DNA of 64,000 nucleotides from Azadirachta indica. Taxonomy: Eukaryota > Streptophyta > Magnoliopsida > Sapindales > Meliaceae. The notes beneath the pieces are model-generated. The model made no database searches and had not been told where the DNA came from. It saw nothing but the letters and a program-made list of their open reading frames with translations. The DNA is taken from positions 3,449,191-3,513,190 of the forward strand of contig CM040443.1 in assembly GCA_022749755.1 (NCBI GenBank), given 5' to 3'. The position numbers were made by a program, and so were the translations under genes. Positions 47,373 to 58,733 of the stretch are shown here, in pieces (position 1 is the stretch's first letter; every line of letters begins with the position of its first letter).

Positions 47373-49900
47373 CATATTTCAAGAACTTAGTTCTAATTGA
47401 ACTAAAATCAATTATAAATTATAATATAAATAATTTCAAAGATATATTAGAACAAATGTTAAATAGTTAACAAAATTATGATGTTTTTAACTCGTTTAAT
47501 AATTTATTAAGTAAATAAACTAGTCATATTTGTGTCGATCCAAAATATTGTTATACTAATATACTAGCTCAAATTACCATACTTAGTTATAATATTGTGT
47601 TATGAACCAATTCAAATATTTGAGATGTATAAAAATACATATATTTAAATAAAAAATAAAATAAACATTTGATTATCAAAAGTCATGAACAAAAATATAT
47701 ACTTCAAAATTTATATTAATTTAAATAAAAATTAATTAAATAGTCAAATATTTATTCAAAATAATCAATAAATAATTTATAGTAATTAAATAAAAAACGA
47801 CAAATCTATTATTAGTTAATTCCATATCAAAAATTGAAGGTGGAACAACTTGTCCCTATTCTATGAAAAAATTCAAAACATCAAATTGGTAAACAAATTG
47901 ATGTAATACTGATAATTTTTTTTAATGCATTCCTTTTATTGTTTATTATTGTTCAACTGCTATATTCGTGCCATATCATTATTTAAATATAAATAGAATA
48001 ATATTATTTAAATATAAAAACAATTCAAATTGACGTGCTTTAAGATGTTGCCTTATAAAATAATATTACTAATTATTTATTTTACAGTTATAAAATATAG
48101 CTGCAATATATTGAATATACCGTTACATCCATTTTTTAATATAAAATATCGGATTTTCTAACTAAAAGTGAAAATTGTAAGTAAAACCTAAAATTTTAAC
48201 GTAAATTTTTAAATTTTTAAATTTTTAAAAAAATTTTAACATAAAAATTGAAATATTTAATACAATAATTAAAATACTTAAAATAAAAATTAAAAATAAA
48301 ATATATATTGTAGTCAATGACTCCCATCTATATGTATCTAATAGTTTTGTAAATTAAATGCATAATTGGTGTCACATCACTTTGGCTATAAATTTTATAT
48401 AATATAATTATGAGTAGATGGATCTCCACCAACATTAAACATTCTCTTCCAATATCCCAACCAAACATTAAGTTTTCTTTCCTTTCCCTTCATTTCTTTT
48501 TCTATTTTGTGTTCAAATTACCATGCATTGACAAATGTTCAATAGGTGGCATCATATCACTAATTTTGTAAGCCATTATGTAGGCCGTTTATTATTCTTA
48601 CATTTAAATGCCATCAAAAGTACATGGGAATGATTAGTTTATATTGGTGTGGCAAAAGTCATTCCAACCCTTTTTCTTTTTATTATTTTTTAATTGTTGG
48701 TCTGCATAGTATAACTAGGTTTTACAATGTCGGAGAATTAAATACGTAGGTGAATTAGTGTGGAACTAGTGATGACAATAATATGTTAGTTAGAGAAAGT
48801 ATGTAGGACAGTTGTAAAAGGATCATCCAATATTAACATTCATGTATTTTAATTTCTTTTTTTTAATAACTTGCGTCCAAAATCGAGTAAATATTACTCA
48901 CTTTGGCACATAACTCGTTACGGGTTTGTTTTCGAACTTTTTAATAGTCTCACTCTCATTAGAGTTTTGTCATATGAGATTTGGAAATCTCTTTATCTTT
49001 TGGACCCCAACTCTCATTATAATCTAATAATGCGAGATTTAACAATTTTTTTCACTTTTTAGACCTTACATCTTTGTTAGAGGTTCAAACAGCAGAATAA
49101 TTACTTATCATAAAACATCTATACATTCAATTTTGTGACCTAAAACTGCATAGATTATGTTCATTTTAAACACACAGTTTAGACACAGTTTGTTACAAGT
49201 TTGCTTTTATATTTTTTAATCCGAAACACGTCTTCTTAATTAAGGGGACTCAAAACTTATAAATCAATTTAATCTCCATTTTACTAGCAATGTGGAATGT
49301 GACATTTTCCCTCATTATAATTATCTCTATCACAACTAGTAATTTTAAAGTGAATGTGTATATGACTAAAATTTGTTGAGTAGATATAGATGATATGGTA
49401 TATTTTATTCAGAGTAGGAATTGATGATACTCTTTTGTTTTAAAGAGAAAAAAAAGGAGTTATCGCATCCTTGATTTTATTTAAAAATGAAGGATGGGAA
49501 TAATCCTCGATCCTGTCCTACTTTTGCCTTTTTTGATATTGAAATATTTTTAATTAAAAATAATTAATTTAAGACTTAAATTTAACTACATCAATTTTCT
49601 TTACATAATTATAATCCAAAGACTTTTAAACTTAATTTATCTTTTCGTCCAGTGCCCTTTATTAACCACGAAAAGAGAAAAAAATATTAGAAAAGAAAAA
49701 TAAATTCTTTAACTAGAAGAAACAACATAAAATTCATACTCATTAAAGAAGGAAAAGAAAAGCAAGTCGAACTTGTACAATATAAATCCAATATAAGAAA
49801 AACAACATCACGGACGCCAACACTTTTAGTTGTGGATTCTTGCTCTAAGTGGAGATATTATGAGAGAGTAGCAGCAAAAAACCCAGAAGCATCAGGGTGA
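47373..49900. other. AT-rich intergenic region
   Basis: No gene is seen. The interval 48420-48720 is less AT-biased and has a pyrimidine-rich tract (TTTTCTTTCCTTTCCCTTC), but no ORF. An ORF at 48871-49062 has no recognisable domain. Confidence 0.5.
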
Positions 49901-50350
49901 CTTGATCTATGTTATTAGGAAGGTTGCAAGTTGTTCTAGTTCCGAGAGAGTGGAAGTTTTCTTCTTCATTAAGTGTGTTTAATTAAGTGTCCCTTTTGGC
50001 TTAATTAAGTTAAATGTGGCAGCTTCTATGCAAGAGAAGAGTTGAATTAAGGTTTAGGGTATACACGTTGTAGCTTTATATCTAAGATATGTGTTATATT
50101 TTATCAAGTCTATATAACTATAAATATAAGCTTGTAAAGAGCTCATTTTCACGCATCCATGAGCACTCATTGATTGTAAGAGCACTTTGTGAAGATTAAG
50201 TCTCTAAACTGTCTTGTCTAATAAGAAAAGTTGAGGGTCCTTTATAAAAAAAACTCTTTGCCTTTTTGTTTTGTTTCTTTTAATTTGTGCTAAAAGATAT
50301 ACATTGGTGCATAACTTCTGCTATGAAAAATTGAGAATCGCTAGCTAAGT
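49900..50350 (+). repeat. Possible solo LTR or LTR fragment
   Basis: The segment looks like a transcriptionally competent LTR: a CTATATAACTATAAATATAA TATA-like region near 50110, then CTTGTAAAGAGCTCATTTTC ACGCATCC, then a U5-like tail ending in GTCCTTTATAAAAAAAACTC. No coding region follows, and neither LTR ends nor a duplication could be defined. Confidence 0.35.
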
Positions 50351-53200
50351 TGAAGCTTATCATATTACCACATACACAAAATGGTGCTCGTGATATCAAG
50401 TGCATAGAAAAACAAGTTTCATCTAAAGATTTTTCTATTATTAGAACAATTTCTCGATATCAAATTAAAAATGAGTTTATTTTTAAAATATTATAATAAG
50501 ATTAAACCAAAAAAAAAAGTTCTCAAAAATTTAATTTTCTTTATGAGATTTTACTCTCTTTTATATACAATTAACAAGAAACATTAACCACAAAGATTTC
50601 GTTTACTTAATTTTTCGAATTTTTTTATCATGTTTATTAAGAATATGAGAGATAATTTATTGGCACGATGTATAATTTATTTTAGATTAACATTTGTATA
50701 TAAATTAAAATATTTAAGAATAAATAATTCTTGAAAATCAATGAAAAATTGAAAGAAAATATCAACTAAGTTTGACATTTTGTCTAGCAAATATCTAGGG
50801 AGCAATGTAAAATTAAAAAATAATTAAAGCTTGGGATTGATTTATTGAAATTCATCACACTATATTTTAACTTATTATTTTAGCAAAAGTTAGGGATGAA
50901 TATGTTATTATCCCCGCATAAATTCTACTAACATATAACATAAAAGAGCAAACGAAGACCTGAACTGCCAAATTCTTGACTCTAATTGTGCGGTCATTTT
51001 CTTCGTTGTTGTGGGCAAAGTCAGTTGAATAAAAAACGTTCTTCATCGATTTTAAGATTGACCGCTGCTATTGTCGATCATGATCTAGTTGAATTGTATG
51101 ATATGGACGGCTGAGATCATCTGATTTTCATGGTGATTTGTGCATCATTCAAACGACGTCGTCGTCGGTGCCATCTATTAATGAAAGACTTGAAATAGGA
51201 AGTAGGGGAATTGACGCTTGCGTTATTCTATGGCCAATGAGAACCCATCATTCACTACTTACGATGTTAATTACAAGACCAAGAATTTTCAAGGTAGATG
51301 TGAGATTTTATCAATAAACCCTACATTTTTCAATTCATCTTCCAATTTCACCCTCCTCAAAATTTCTCATTTATTTATAGAATAGTGATGTTTTTATTAA
51401 TTTTAAATAAATTATTACTTAAAAAATAATTAGGTGGTCAAACAACTCACTCTTTTAATCGAGGGTGTGGGTTCTCAAGTTCTATTTCTATAAACCATTT
51501 ATAAAATGAGTCATAATTATTTATGTAAACTTTTAGATTTTTAAGGTGAGTTATAGAGCGTTTATGTAAACTTTCAGTTTTTTTGCAGAGTATTTCGATA
51601 AGAATAGATTTTTAGAGTGAGTTACAAAGAGTGTTTATGTAAACTTTCAGCTTTCTAAGGTAAGTTATAAAGTGCTTATGAAAATTTTAATTTTTTAAAA
51701 GAACTATAGAATATTTTTATAAATTATTAATAGATGTGTTTCAGAGAGGATAAATTTTTAAGGTAAATTATAAAATATTTATATAAACTATTATTAGATG
51801 TCTTGTTATAATATTAGTGATTTTATATGTAATATTAAGAAAACTCATTATTGTAAGTGATTAACCAATCAATAAATATTACATATGATAAAAAAATTGA
51901 GAGAAAGATTTAAGATACATATTATTACTCAAAATTAAATTACCCAATAAATTTTATACTGATAAAGTGAAAATTAATGGATAAGAGAAATGTTTTGCCA
52001 AGTGTTATGATCCCAATTGACGAAAAATATTTTTGTTATAATCTTGTATAAATATTTTTGCATATATTAGTAACAATATATATTAAAGCTTACTCGTAGA
52101 AGAAATTCTTATTGAAGGATGAAATTATCATTTTGTTCTTACACTGGTTGAATAAATTTTAAATTACATACACATTTATTTTGAATTTTCAATTGTAGAA
52201 ATAATAATTTAGTGAAAAATTTTAAAACAGACGACGTATATTTAATGAATTATCTATTGAAATTATCATACTAATTTTTTTCTATTTTTATATGAAGGCC
52301 CAACTATGTTAAAAGGACTATCCATTGTAATTCTATGATTTCTGAATCCATTTTTTTATTTTTATTCTTAAATTAAAGTAATTAAACATCTTAAATATTA
52401 ATATCATAAATGAAGAAAATTTAAATGTTAAATTTTGGATATAATTTATTATAAAACGAATTTTAATCAATCATCAGTCAAGAATTAAATTAACTGAAAT
52501 TAAAAAAGCATAAACAGTATTTAAAGTTTCATAATTTCTTTCCAAAATTGTTAAAATATAACACTTGTTGTACCTATAGTGACATATTTTATGTTATTTA
52601 TTATTTTTTAAGCTTTAAATCATGCTTTTAATTTATTTCAAAAAGTAAAACACTATGCAAAATTTTAATAAAAGAAGTTTACAACGCATATAGTCCCTAT
52701 ACATTAGGAAACTAATCGATCAAGGTATCATTTATGCAAATTTAACAATATAGTCCATACCTTTAACCTAAACACGTTTTAATTTTGCAACAGAATTTAT
52801 TATTTTTATAAAATTTAGAGATAAAAATATTATTACCTAATTAAAAAATTACTTATATTATTATAAAATATGAGATAACAATAAATACAATCTTATTTTT
52901 GACAAAATTATGAATACAAATATTTTTTCATAATTGTTAACAGATAAGTCTTTAATTTAATAATTTTAATTGTCAAATTTACACGTCATTTATCTCTACC
53001 TCTTGGGATTTATTTGTTATCAATAATTAAATTTATCTTCATATATTATTTCATTAAAGTATAGGGATCTATTTGTTAATATCTAATTATAGCCATTTGA
53101 TGAGAAGGGGTAAATTCTTGAGAAGTGGAGATTAATGAACTCTTTTTCCAAAATAAATTAGACAAAAACAAATATCAAAAGTCAAACTAAAAGCAGAGAT
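50351..53200. other. Intergenic region with repeats
   Basis: No gene is seen. A MITE-family end lies at about 50790-50915 (reverse complement GGGGATAATAACATATTCAT then CCCTAACTTTTGC). A GC-richer patch at about 51050-51290 contains ACGACGTCGTCGTCGG and GGACGGCTGAGATC but has no ORF; it may be an old promoter or leader fragment. The remainder is AT-rich. Confidence 0.5.
51495..51800. repeat. Degenerate minisatellite (GAGTTATAAAG...TTTATGTAAACTTTCAG)
   Basis: Units of roughly 50-70 bp repeat about five times, sharing TTTATGTAAACTTTCAG, then TTTTTAAGGTGAGTTATAGAG. The later copies drift (TTTATATAAACTATTATTAG). The repeat is non-coding. Confidence 0.7.
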
Positions 53201-53218
53201 TAAAAAAAAAAAAAAAAT

Positions 53219-53345
53219 TACTCAGATCTTTGAGTCTTTCAATTTATATATATATGTATATCCTCCCCTGCCTCTCTGCTGGTGTCTCGTTCATTGTCAC
53301 ATAGAATAATTTGCACTTCTCTTTCTCAGAAAATTCAGGCTAACA
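53219..53345 (+). promoter_or_regulatory. 5' leader and candidate TATA of TM9SF copy 2
   Basis: TTACTCAGATCTTTGAGTCT matches the leader of the first copy. A TATATATATATG run at about 53245-53256 lies about 90-100 bases upstream of the ATG and could serve as a TATA box. This assignment is tentative. Confidence 0.45.
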
Positions 53346-56300
53346 ATGAGCGATTCCTCCATTTCAATTCTAATTCTCGGGGTTTTGATCACCTGTTGCT
53401 TTACCCATGTGAGATCTGATGCCTCCGATCACCGCTACTCGGTCGGTGACCCCGTTCCTCTCTACGCTAACAAGGTTGGTCCTTTCCATAACCCCAGGTA
53501 ACCTTATCCTTTCCCTTCTCTCTTCTTCGATTTTATATTGTTTCTTTTAAGATCTGGACTAGGATCTGACGTGGGATCCTTCTTTGCTTGAGGGCATGTT
53601 TGGATGCAATGCGATTTGTGCATTTGGGTTTTGAGAAATGGGAGTCAATTGTCAATTGCTCCCAAACAGGCCTTAAGAATTCTTAAAAAGTTATGGCTTT
53701 TTTATGCTAATTTGGTCATCTTTATTGTTTGATTTCAGTGAAACTTATCGGTATTTCGATCTGCCATTCTGCTCTCCAGGTTTGTATTCTTAGTCTATTG
53801 CTTTAATTGTTGCTGAAAATATTGAATTCATCTATGTATAGAATTGTTGCTTTATTTGTGTGAATTTTGCTCTTCAGCAAATGTTGGTAATTTTATTTGA
53901 TCCTTAGGTCATTGATGATTAATGCAATTACTCCAATAAATTATACTATGTGGGTGTGCTAAGAATTTAGAGTTCGATTATTGGAGAATTAAACAGTTTT
54001 TAATCCTCTTGTGTTTGTAGTCTTGATTATTGGATTAAATTTGATGCCCAGATCGTATAATAGAAGAGAAGAAGGAAGCACTTGGTGAGGTGTTGAATGG
54101 GGACCGTCTTGTGAATGCTCCTTATAAACTCAACTTCAGAGATGAGAAGGACTCTGCTGTTGCTTGTAGAAAGAAGCTGAGCGATGACGAAGTTGCTCAA
54201 TTTCGAAATGCGGTTGAAAAGGACTACTATTTTCAAATGTACTATGATGACTTACCCATCTGGGGTTTCATTGGCAAAGTGGACAAGGAAGGAAAGACTC
54301 ACCCAAGTGAGTACAAGTATTTTCTTTACAAGCACATCCAGTTTGATATTCTTTACAACAAGGACCGCGTGATTGAGATTAGTGCACGAATGGATCCTCA
54401 TGCATTGGTGGACTTGACGGAGGACAAGGATGTTGATGTGGAGTTTATGTATAGTGTCAAATGGAAGGAAACTGAAACCCCTTTTGAGAAGAGGATGGAG
54501 AAGTACTCATTGTCTTCTTCATTGCCACATCACTTGGAAATTCATTGGTTTTCGATTATAAATTCCTGCGTGACAGTTCTACTTTTGACGGGTTTTCTTG
54601 CAACAATTCTCATGCGTGTTCTAAAGAATGATTTCGTGAAGTAAGATTTATTTTTTTGAGAAAAACTTGACTACATGTTCATTTGTGTACTTATATATCA
54701 TATCCTTCTTTATTCGCTTAATATATATGTTTAATTTGTTTAAAAGGTATGCCCAAGATGAGGAAGCTGCTGATGACCAGGAAGAGACTGGATGGAAGTA
54801 CATCCATGGTGATGTGTTTCGGTTCCCCAAATACAAATCTCTTTTTGCTGCAGCCCTTGGTTCTGGCACCCAGTTATTTACTCTGTAAGGATTTCTTATA
54901 CTCTGATCTGTTCAAAAGCCCTTTTGGGTTTGTTATGATGCTTTTTCTATGCCAATGATTGATTTCCCTTTTCAATGTGATCTTATTCTTTTGCAGCACG
55001 GTATTTATTTTTATGCTTGCACTGGTGGGTGTATTTTACCCATACAACCGAGGAGCTCTATTTACGGCACTGGTGGTCATATATGCACTGACTTCGGGTA
55101 TCGCAGGGTATACTGCAGCCTCTTTCTACTGTCAGCTTGAAGGAAAGAACTGGGTATGCATGGTTATTTGCAGTTAATATTACCTTTAGTATGATGCTTG
55201 TCTGATGTTGGGCTTAGTGAATTACTGTTTCTTCTAAATAAAAATATTTGTTTTGACAGGTGAGGAATCTGTTGCTTACTGGATGCCTCTTCTGTGGGCC
55301 TCTGTTCTTGACATTCTGCTTCCTTAACACTGTTGCCATTGCCTACAGTGCTACTGCAGCGCTGCCTTTCGGCACAATTGTGGTGATAGTTCTCATATGG
55401 ACATTAGTCACATCACCATTACTTGTATTGGGTGGTATTGCTGGTAAAAACAGCAAGGCAGAGTTCCAAGCTCCTTGTCGTACGACTAAGTACCCTCGAG
55501 AGATCCCACCGCTACCTTGGTATAGGAGCGCTATTCCTCAGATGGCAATGGCAGGTTTCCTTCCATTTAGTGCCATCTACATTGAACTTTACTACATATT
55601 TGCGAGTGTTTGGGGCCACAGAATTTACACCATATACAGCATCCTTTTTATTGTCTTCATCATTCTTCTGATTGTTACCGCTTTTATAACTGTTGCTTTG
55701 ACTTACTTCCAACTTGCTGCCGAAGATCATGAATGGTGGTGGAGGTTAGTAAAACTCTTGTTATTTTTTTGATGCTTTCATTTGTTCTCTTTTTTTAATC
55801 GCAATGTGAAATTTTTTCTGTTTGCTCTCTTTATTATTTTTCATATTTAATTGTTTACTTCCCATTTACGGATCATAGCTAAAGGCATTCGACGCCTTTT
55901 GCTTGAGTTGCTCTCTTTTGCAAGAGCATCAAATTTCATGTGATCTATAATCTCCCTTGACTTCACAAAAGTTAGGTAAATTATAAACTGGGCATAGATC
56001 GTATTAATTTCTTATATGCTGAGGGTTTGCTAGGCTGCCACTTGGTAGACATTTACTTTCTTAAGGGCTAATCCTATTGGTTATTTCTTGAAATTCTTAT
56101 TGTTTGATTTCTTTATTATTTTTATATTTAATCGTTTGCTTCCCATTTACGGATCATAGCTAAAGGCATTCTGTGCCTTTTGCCTGAGTTGCCCTCTTTT
56201 GCTTAAGTATCCAATTTCATGAGATCTATAATTTCTTTTGACTTCACAAAAGTTAGGTAAATTATAAGAACTATCTTATGCATATCTTATATGGTGAGGG

Positions 56301-56694
56301 GTAGCTAGGCGGCCACTTGTTAGGCATGTACTTTCTTTGGGGCTAATCCTATTGGTTAAACCGACGAGTTTCTTGAATATGGTTTAGCAATAATCTGGAA
56401 TTGTAAAAGATAATTGGTACAACTTACTGGTACCTCTATGTTAACTCTATAAGCTGATTTCCGTATTGTCACAGGTCTTTGCTATGTGGTGGATCTACTG
56501 GTGTTTTCATCTATGCCTACTGCTTGTACTATTATTATGCTAGATCAGATATGTCTGGTTTTATGCAGACCTCGTTCTTCTTTGGGTACATGGCTTGCAT
56601 TTGCTACGGCTTCTTCCTTATGCTTGGTACGGTCGGTTTCCGTGCCTCGCTGTTCTTTGTTCGACATATATACAGGTCAATCAAGTGTGAGTAG
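53346..56694 (+). CDS. Transmembrane 9 superfamily protein (TM9SF/EMP70), copy 2
   Basis: Seven exons: 53346-53497, 53739-53779, 54052-54640, 54747-54884, 54997-55153, 55260-55744 and 56475-56694. Each is exactly the same length as in copy 1 (152, 41, 589, 138, 157, 485 and 220 nt), giving 593 aa. By eye about 27 residues differ. About 23 fall in the signal peptide and luminal domain (for example S-D-D for K-K-E in the KKL segment) and only four lie in the last 330 residues. The signal peptide, luminal domain, nine membrane segments and C-terminal K-x-E COPI motif (SIKCE) are all kept, so both proteins should be functional in the Golgi/endosome system. Intron 6 is shorter than in copy 1 (730 against 1591 bp) and carries a 280-bp tandem duplication. 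Confidence 0.97.
55830..56360. repeat. 280-bp tandem duplication in intron 6 of TM9SF copy 2
   Basis: The block starting TTATTATTTTTCATATTTAA near 55831 (with CCCATTTACGGATCATAGCT AAAGGCATTC and GACTTCACAAAAGTTAGGTA) recurs near 56111. Both copies end with GGGCTAATCCTATTGGTTA. The corresponding intron of copy 1 has only single, diverged matches (near 38527 and 38762). Confidence 0.85.
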
Positions 56695-57470
56695 TGTGGC
56701 TTGTTTCTTTTTGATCCATTGGAGAAAGATGATGCGAGGGAGATACTTGTAGAGACCTACTAACGCAAGTTAGGCGGAGTAGGTGTAGGTTTTAGGAATT
56801 ATCTCATTACTATTTTATTTTATATTAGTATGTTCATTTTTTTTTTTTCGGTCTTAATTTGCTATTAAGGGCTATGCTTGTAACGTGCCTATAATAGTCC
56901 CTCATATTTTTGTTTGACCTATATTTATGATGAATGAAATATATTGCTCTCCTTGATGAACCCTAACCGTTACGTTATTTTTTATATTAATTTTGATTGA
57001 TTTAGTGTCCATTTCACATGATTTATTTCATTACTTGAAAGGATTATTTTAATGATAAATTTTTTTTTAAAAATGTTTGAATGTTGATTGATTGGTGAGA
57101 ATGGTTTTTGGAAATTAATTTTTTATACAGGAAAAAAATTTAAAATTTAAAATTTAAATTGTGAATAATAGAGTTATTTTATTTTTTTTAAAAGATAAAA
57201 TTATTTAAAATTATTTATTTTTATATTAAAAATTTAATATTACTTTTTAAATTAAAATGTTAAAAATTTATCTTAATTTTTTTAAAAGTTTGTTATAATT
57301 AATTATTAATAAATTTTTCTTAAAAATTTTATTTATAAAAACTGGTTAAATGATATATTTCAAAAAACTGTATTTAAAATGTTGCCTAATAAAAAACCTT
57401 TATAGTACTTGAATTCTCCTCGCTCAACATATTACTTTTGATTTTACTTTTGCTTGCCCATTTTACAGTT
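56695..57470. other. 3' flank of TM9SF copy 2 and MITE-like AT-rich repeat
   Basis: The first 250 bases are probably the 3' UTR. From about 57000 to 57400 lies an AT-rich MITE-like repeat, whose inverted relative sits at about 58870-59220 on the other side of the next gene. No gene is seen. Confidence 0.5.
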
Positions 57471-57476
57471 GATATG

Positions 57477-57569
57477 TGGGCTTAAATCTGTGGCCCATTT
57501 GTCTGTTGACTTTGGGTAAGGCTGGCCAGCTTGCATGGAACGCAGGTGATGCCCATCAGTTTTTGGGCC
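57477..57569 (+). promoter_or_regulatory. Cluster of site II-type motifs (TGGGCC/T)
   Basis: TGGGCT at 57477, GGCCCA at 57492 and TGGGCC at 57564 lie about 400-490 bases upstream of the 255-aa gene. Such motifs are bound by TCP factors and are common in promoters of constitutively expressed plant genes. The functional link is inferred. Confidence 0.35.
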
Positions 57570-57668
57570 ACTGACTCCCCAAATTTAACTAAAATCGATG
57601 GAATAAATTCTACGACAAAAAGTTCACATTGTATGTTGCTAATTTGATTTTCTTAACTCTTTTATTTG

Positions 57669-57852
57669 AATTTAATCTCATTAATTATTTTTTTTTTTTT
57701 ATTATTAAAATGTACAAATTTGAGTATGGTAGTTCTAGAATAGGAGGTTTGGTATTACTGGGAATTTAACCTCATTAATTGTTTTTTTTTATTGTTGTTA
57801 AAATGTACAAATTTGAGTACGGTAGTTGTAGAATAGGTTTGGTATTACTGGG
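57669..57852. repeat. About 92-bp tandem duplication in the promoter region
   Basis: Copy A (57669-57762) and copy B (57763-57852) both run from AATTTAATCTCATTAATT (AATTTAACCTCATTAATT in B) to GTTTGGTATTACTGGG. They share ATGTACAAATTTGAGTA. They differ by the length of the T run and a 4-base gap. Confidence 0.92.
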
Positions 57853-57907
57853 CGCTTTCCTATTCTCAAACTTCTTAGGATTTCTCATAGAATCAGGAAA
57901 TCTGTTC

Positions 57908-57915
57908 TATATAAA
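57908..57915 (+). promoter_or_regulatory. TATA box of the 255-aa gene
   Basis: TATATAAA lies 51-58 bases upstream of the ATG at 57966, leaving room for a short leader of about 25-30 bases. It follows directly after the duplicated promoter block. Confidence 0.75.
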
Positions 57916-57965
57916 CAGTATCGGACAAGAAAATCAAAACATAGTGAAGAAACGTTTTCGTAGTA

Positions 57966-58733
57966 ATGGCAGAGAATAGGGTTTTGGTGAAAGGGATTCC
58001 TGAGGAGGAAACATCAATGTTGACTAGATTCATTGATGTTCTTAGCAAGACTTGTGAAAGCAAATTCACATACACCACAGAAGAACAGCGTCGAGAGTTA
58101 GAGAAACACAATTACATTCTTCGCCGAGCGTTGGTTGAATTCAAGCAGCTGATTAAGGAGAAGGCTACCCCCGACGCCAGCGGTGGCTTTAGATGTTCTA
58201 ATTGGCTATGGCGTTTGGAGATGGAATTGAAATACAGCTTCCTTCAGTTGGTACCCTTTATGGAGACAAGATTGGATGTACCACATGACGATTTTGTTTC
58301 TGTTGTTCATAATGCAGAGAGATCAATGGAGGATTATTCTGAGGAGATTCATGAAAGTTTTAAGGAAAAATCTATTGTGCTTGATTCCCAGATGCTTAAT
58401 GATTTGCGTTTGTGTTTGGAGGATATTGCTAGGCTTCTGTTGAGAGAATGGGCCAGTACTGCTGGAACTGATCATGGAGTCGTCAATGGAGAAGTGATTG
58501 TATGCCCTTCAAACTCTGCTCTGAGTGTGATTTCTTCAGAGGGTGGAAAAGAGTATGGTGAAAGTGGGATGGGTTTAAAGAGATGGATGGATGAGAAAGT
58601 GTTTCCTTTGCTGTCAAAGAAACTCGTTGAAGATGATGTTGGAATTGCGGTTGCCGTTGCAGAACACATCACTGTTTTTATTGAAACAGAAGGGGATACA
58701 GGAGAGCTGTTATTTAGGTTGGAGTCAAACTAG
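57966..58733 (+). CDS. Uncharacterised 255-aa plant protein, intronless
   Basis: A single uninterrupted ORF starts MAENRVLVKG with a good context (G at +4) just below a TATA box, so the start is well supported. I do not recognise the family. The protein looks mostly helical, has no signal peptide or membrane segment, and is rich in Glu, Leu and Arg. A charged N-terminal helical region (about 20-75, TTEEQRRELEKHNYILRRAL) is followed by a Trp-containing segment (CSNWLWRLEMEL, about 76-90). The middle is acidic (YSEEIHESFKEK), then LRLCLEDIARLLLREW. The C-terminus has KRWMDEKVFPLLSKKL and ends in a beta-like ITVFIETEGDTGELLF. Lack of introns, long ORF in AT-rich DNA and codon use support a real gene. 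Cytosol or nucleus is the likely location. It is not part of any repeat seen here. Confidence 0.8.
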   Translation: MAENRVLVKGIPEEETSMLTRFIDVLSKTCESKFTYTTEEQRRELEKHNYILRRALVEFKQLIKEKATPDASGGFRCSNWLWRLEMELKYSFLQLVPFMETRLDVPHDDFVSVVHNAERSMEDYSEEIHESFKEKSIVLDSQMLNDLRLCLEDIARLLLREWASTAGTDHGVVNGEVIVCPSNSALSVISSEGGKEYGESGMGLKRWMDEKVFPLLSKKLVEDDVGIAVAVAEHITVFIETEGDTGELLFRLESN

